From: Azoarcus sp.
GTDB lineage: Bacteria > Pseudomonadota > Gammaproteobacteria > Burkholderiales > Rhodocyclaceae
NCBI GenBank assembly: GCA_031258035.1
Contig: JAIRNL010000130.1
Coordinates: forward strand, 1-15,599
Reading direction: 5' to 3'
Length of the DNA stretch: 15,599 bases
Under the pieces are notes generated by a model. That model did not search any database and had not been told where the DNA came from. It saw only the letters and a list, made by a program, of their open reading frames with translations. The position numbers were made by a program, and so were the translations under genes. Positions 15,248 to 15,599 of this stretch are shown in pieces. Each line of letters starts with the position of its first letter. Position 1 is the stretch's first letter.

Positions 15248-15374
15248 GCCGGCGGCCCAGAGGGTGTTTTCAAAAAATCCATAACTGGCGAGCAGTCCGC
15301 CGCGCGGGACGCTGCTTGTAGGGGCGCCCCTGTGTCTGCCCTGCCTGGGAATAGCGCCCTTTGCGCCGTCCGTT
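15248..15374. other. Non-coding stretch after coq7
   Basis: No supported gene. It starts with GGCC-GGC-GGCC, too short for a terminator, then GGTGTTTTCAAAAAATCC, an AT-rich patch, and a perfect 12-bp palindrome AGGGGCGCCCCT at 15320-15331. Together with the tandem repeats that follow, it looks like repeat-rich intergenic DNA. Confidence 0.5.
15320..15331. repeat. Perfect 12-bp palindrome AGGGGCGCCCCT
   Basis: The palindrome sits in CTTGTAGGGGCGCCCCTGTG. The TAGGGGCG...CCCTxGTG pattern resembles short dispersed GC-rich repeats of several bacterial genomes, but no second copy is in the window. Confidence 0.4.
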
Positions 15375-15542
15375 GCGCTCGGAGTGCAGTGCACGGCGCT
15401 CGGAGTGCATAAAACGCCGCTCGGAGTGCATAACACGCCGCTCCGAGTGCATAACACGGCGCTCGGAGTGCATAACACGCCGCCCGGAGTGCATAACACG
15501 CCGCTCCAGGCGCGTTGCACGGCGCTCCGAGCGCCGTGCGGC
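15375..15542. repeat. 21-bp tandem repeat array (minisatellite), about 7-8 copies
   Basis: Copies begin at 15375, 15396, 15417, 15438, 15459, 15480, 15501 and, degenerate, 15522. The shared core is gagtgcataacacg preceded by a GC-rich half (gcgctcg / ccgctcc). The four central copies differ at only a few C/G positions, while the first and last copies have drifted, a usual pattern of array growth and edge decay. Because the period is 7 codons, five of six frames are open and encode repeated heptapeptides (for example VMHSERR on the minus strand and RSECITR on the plus strand). None has a convincing gene context, so I treat the array as non-coding. Confidence 0.85.
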
Positions 15543-15557
15543 GGGCGGATCGGGAAC

Positions 15558-15599
15558 ATGACGGGCTGGACGGCAGAAGCGACGGGCGCGGGGCCGATT
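15558..15599 (+). CDS. Possible start of an unidentified gene, cut by the right edge
   Basis: ATG 15558 opens a frame (MTGWTAEATGAGPI) that continues to the window edge. Only GGGA, two bases upstream, could serve as a ribosome site, which is too close to be convincing. Fourteen codons do not allow identification. Confidence 0.15.
   Translation, partial: MTGWTAEATGAGPI

Noticed and set aside
15375..15542. CRISPR array
   Set aside because: The copies are directly adjacent with no unique spacers, and there are no cas genes.
14597..15559. Minus-strand open frame covering the tandem repeats and coq7, with VLCTPSG-type repeats
   Set aside because: It is antisense to coq7 for most of its length; the repeats stay open only because 21 bp is a multiple of three.

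Overview
This is a GC-rich, densely packed chromosomal segment that looks like a betaproteobacterium, possibly Rhodocyclales or a close relative. The grounds are the ybgC-tolQ-tolR-tolA order, the bacterial-type (long, editing-domain) ProS, a Coq7-type ubiquinone hydroxylase next to rppH, and a CNP1-family protein. The genus cannot be fixed from the sequence alone. Almost everything is core chromosome. I see no tRNA, rRNA, CRISPR array, transposase or phage gene.

Layout, left to right. (1) Positions 1-1734, minus strand: the Tol-Pal envelope operon ybgC > tolQ > tolR > tolA, with tolA cut by the window edge. (2) Positions 1735-1950: a divergent intergenic region with a TAGAAT -10 for the ybgC operon and an AT-rich inverted repeat upstream of it. 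(3) Positions 1951-7522, plus strand: an unusual STAS-domain protein with an internally duplicated helical motif, then hslV-hslU (ATP-dependent protease), accA (fatty acid synthesis) and tilS (tRNA lysidine synthase). (4) Positions 7458-9451, minus strand: a PAS sensor histidine kinase and a FixJ/LuxR-type response regulator. The regulator gene converges on tilS and overlaps it by 65 bp. (5) Positions 9452-9770: a regulatory intergenic region with three TACGTA elements and other inverted repeats. (6) Positions 9771-10679, plus strand: an RluF/RsuA-family pseudouridine synthase. (7) Positions 10739-13386, minus strand: proS followed by a secreted SLT-type lytic transglycosylase. (8) Positions 13531-15247, plus strand: rppH, a CNP1-family periplasmic protein and coq7. 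(9) Positions 15248-15599: no convincing gene, but a palindrome and a 21-bp tandem repeat array.

Six gene junctions are ATGA overlaps (tolR/tolA, hslV/hslU, kinase/regulator, proS/transglycosylase, rppH/CNP1, CNP1/coq7), which implies coupled translation. The least explained items are the duplicated STAS protein ahead of hslVU, the operator-like cluster upstream of the orphan two-component system, the CNP1 gene locked between rppH and coq7, and the 21-bp minisatellite at the right edge. I found no wholly new multi-gene system.
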